Shown: one piece after another, positions 44,803-45,514 of the stretch
Layout of the letters: each line of letters opens with the position of its first letter
Position numbering within the stretch: the stretch's first letter is position 1
Assembly: GCA_000697335.1 (NCBI GenBank)
Contig: JNEM01008402.1
Span: 1 to 45,514, forward strand
Direction: 5' to 3'
Source: Conidiobolus incongruus B7586
Taxonomy: Eukaryota > Entomophthoromycota > Entomophthoromycetes > Entomophthorales > Conidiobolaceae
DNA: 45,514 nt
Notes under the pieces: generated by a model
Databases searched by the model: none
What the model was told of the DNA's origin: nothing
What the model saw: the letters and a program-made list of their open reading frames with translations, nothing else
Program-made: the position numbers and the translations under genes

Positions 44803-45514
44803 TTATTCAATAGCATCTTTGAGTGAGGCTTTGGCTGAACCAGGAGCCAAGGGTTTGGGTTGAGAAGGATCTGGCTTCCAGCCGATCATATGAATAATTT
44901 GGAAGGTAGCGGGAACTGTTCCATCTTCATTACCATGAGCAGCTTGATATATGGAAGCAGCAGCCATCAGTGTATCTCTCTTGATAAAGGGGTGACGAAC
45001 CAATACAGAGTTGCTTTCGCCCATAAGTTGCAAATCATCAATTAATTCAAACATACTAGGATAATTAATAACAATTTCATCAATATCAACGGTGGATAAA
45101 GCGAAACCAGCCCTATTCATTAAATTAACTACATCTCTACTTTCTGCGAATGGGGAGACTCGTGGCGTCATACCACCACCTCTTTCCAATTCAGCCAATT
45201 GAAGAGAAGTCCTAAGTTCGAATAAAGAGTCACCTCCAATCATAGCACCCAAAAAAACACCATCAGGTTTCAAACTCTTTTTAATCTGGATCAAAGTACC
45301 TGGTAAGTCATTGACCCAGTGGAGGGACATGCTACTCATAATAATATCCAAAGAATTCTCTTGGAATGGGAGATATTCTTCATCAACAACCATTCTTTCG
45401 ACCTCAACTTCGTAGGGCTGATCTTCATCACGATACAATAACTTGGGCGAGAGCTCACAATTGATTACCTTTTGAGTAATGGTAGGATCCATAAATTTAG
45501 CAATATGGCCTGAA
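44803..45514 (-). CDS. NDUFAF5-like complex I assembly methyltransferase-fold protein (5' part cut by window)
   Basis: Mitochondrial assembly factor for respiratory complex I. The human protein hydroxylates an arginine of NDUFS7 and keeps a class I SAM methyltransferase fold. The frame is open to the window edge: residues SGHIAKF before the first Met belong to the SAM-binding motif I region (LGCGxGxIA), so the apparent Met start at 45492 is internal. Family blocks that follow are LPFQENSLDIIMSSMSLHWV, NDLPGTLIQIKKSLKPDGVF, GAMIGGDSLFELRTSLQLAE, VSPFAESRDVVNLMNRAGF, DEIVINYPSMFELIDDLQLM, GESN and DGTVPATFQIIHMIGWKPD. About 236 residues are present. The missing N terminus (roughly 80-110 residues) should hold the mitochondrial presequence. 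No intron was seen in the visible part. Complex I is thus probably present in this fungus. Confidence 0.94.
   Translation of the reverse strand, partial: SGHIAKFMDPTITQKVINCELSPKLLYRDEDQPYEVEVERMVVDEEYLPFQENSLDIIMSSMSLHWVNDLPGTLIQIKKSLKPDGVFLGAMIGGDSLFELRTSLQLAELERGGGMTPRVSPFAESRDVVNLMNRAGFALSTVDIDEIVINYPSMFELIDDLQLMGESNSVLVRHPFIKRDTLMAAASIYQAAHGNEDGTVPATFQIIHMIGWKPDPSQPKPLAPGSAKASLKDAIE

Overview
The window is nuclear DNA from a very AT-rich fungus. The evidence is compact spliced genes with small AT-rich introns (45-250 bases, mostly GTAAGT/GTAAAT donors and TTTAG/TTAG acceptors), a Zn2Cys6 regulator, a yeast/plant-type GH18 chitinase, and intergenic DNA close to pure A/T. The gene mix (phytochelatin synthase, Hv1-like voltage sensor, S28 peptidase, class II old yellow enzyme, Fanzor relic) points to an early-diverging lineage. 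A Conidiobolus-like entomophthoralean is my best guess, but this is inference and not proven by the sequence.

Layout, left to right. 1-2935: AT-rich DNA with a decayed arylamine N-acetyltransferase copy. 2936-4519 (-): three-exon phytochelatin synthase. 5248-7179 (-): Zn2Cys6 transcription factor. 7180-11929: gene-empty stretch of about 4.7 kb. 11930-12554 (+): ribosomal protein eL33. 13429-14325 (+): Hv1-like voltage-sensor protein. 15172-16593 (+): secreted S28 serine carboxypeptidase. 17484-18838 (-): calreticulin. 21158-21689 (+): SmD1. 22070-24710 (-): PRMT5/Skb1 pseudogene. 26264-29241 (+): proteasome subunit Rpn2. 30742-34417 (+): AP-1/AP-2 beta-adaptin with a long hinge. 34888-36078 (+): YqjM-type flavin oxidoreductase. 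36286-37907 (-): mitochondrial-type PP2C phosphatase. 38037-38108 (+): tRNA-Trp(CCA). About 39500-40530 (+): decayed Fanzor/TnpB-like nuclease. 40906-43506 (-): secreted chitinase with a 530-residue Pro-rich tail. 44803 to the right edge (-): NDUFAF5, cut by the window end.

The genes are mostly independent housekeeping and secretory functions with no operon-like logic. They cover translation (eL33, tRNA-Trp), splicing (SmD1), proteolysis (Rpn2), vesicle coats (beta-adaptin), ER folding (calreticulin), mitochondrial biogenesis (NDUFAF5, PP2C), metal detoxification (phytochelatin synthase) and secreted hydrolases (S28 peptidase, chitinase).

The most interesting points are these. (1) An Hv1-like protein keeps nearly the whole voltage-sensor core but has Asn at both the selectivity-filter Asp (D112 in human) and its S4 partner Arg (R208). 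(2) A recognisable Fanzor relic has lost its zinc-ribbon cysteines and is followed by a GC-rich, palindrome-bearing 3' end. (3) Two decaying copies of enzyme genes, PRMT5 (intron retained) and NAT, lie in DNA that would otherwise pass as empty.
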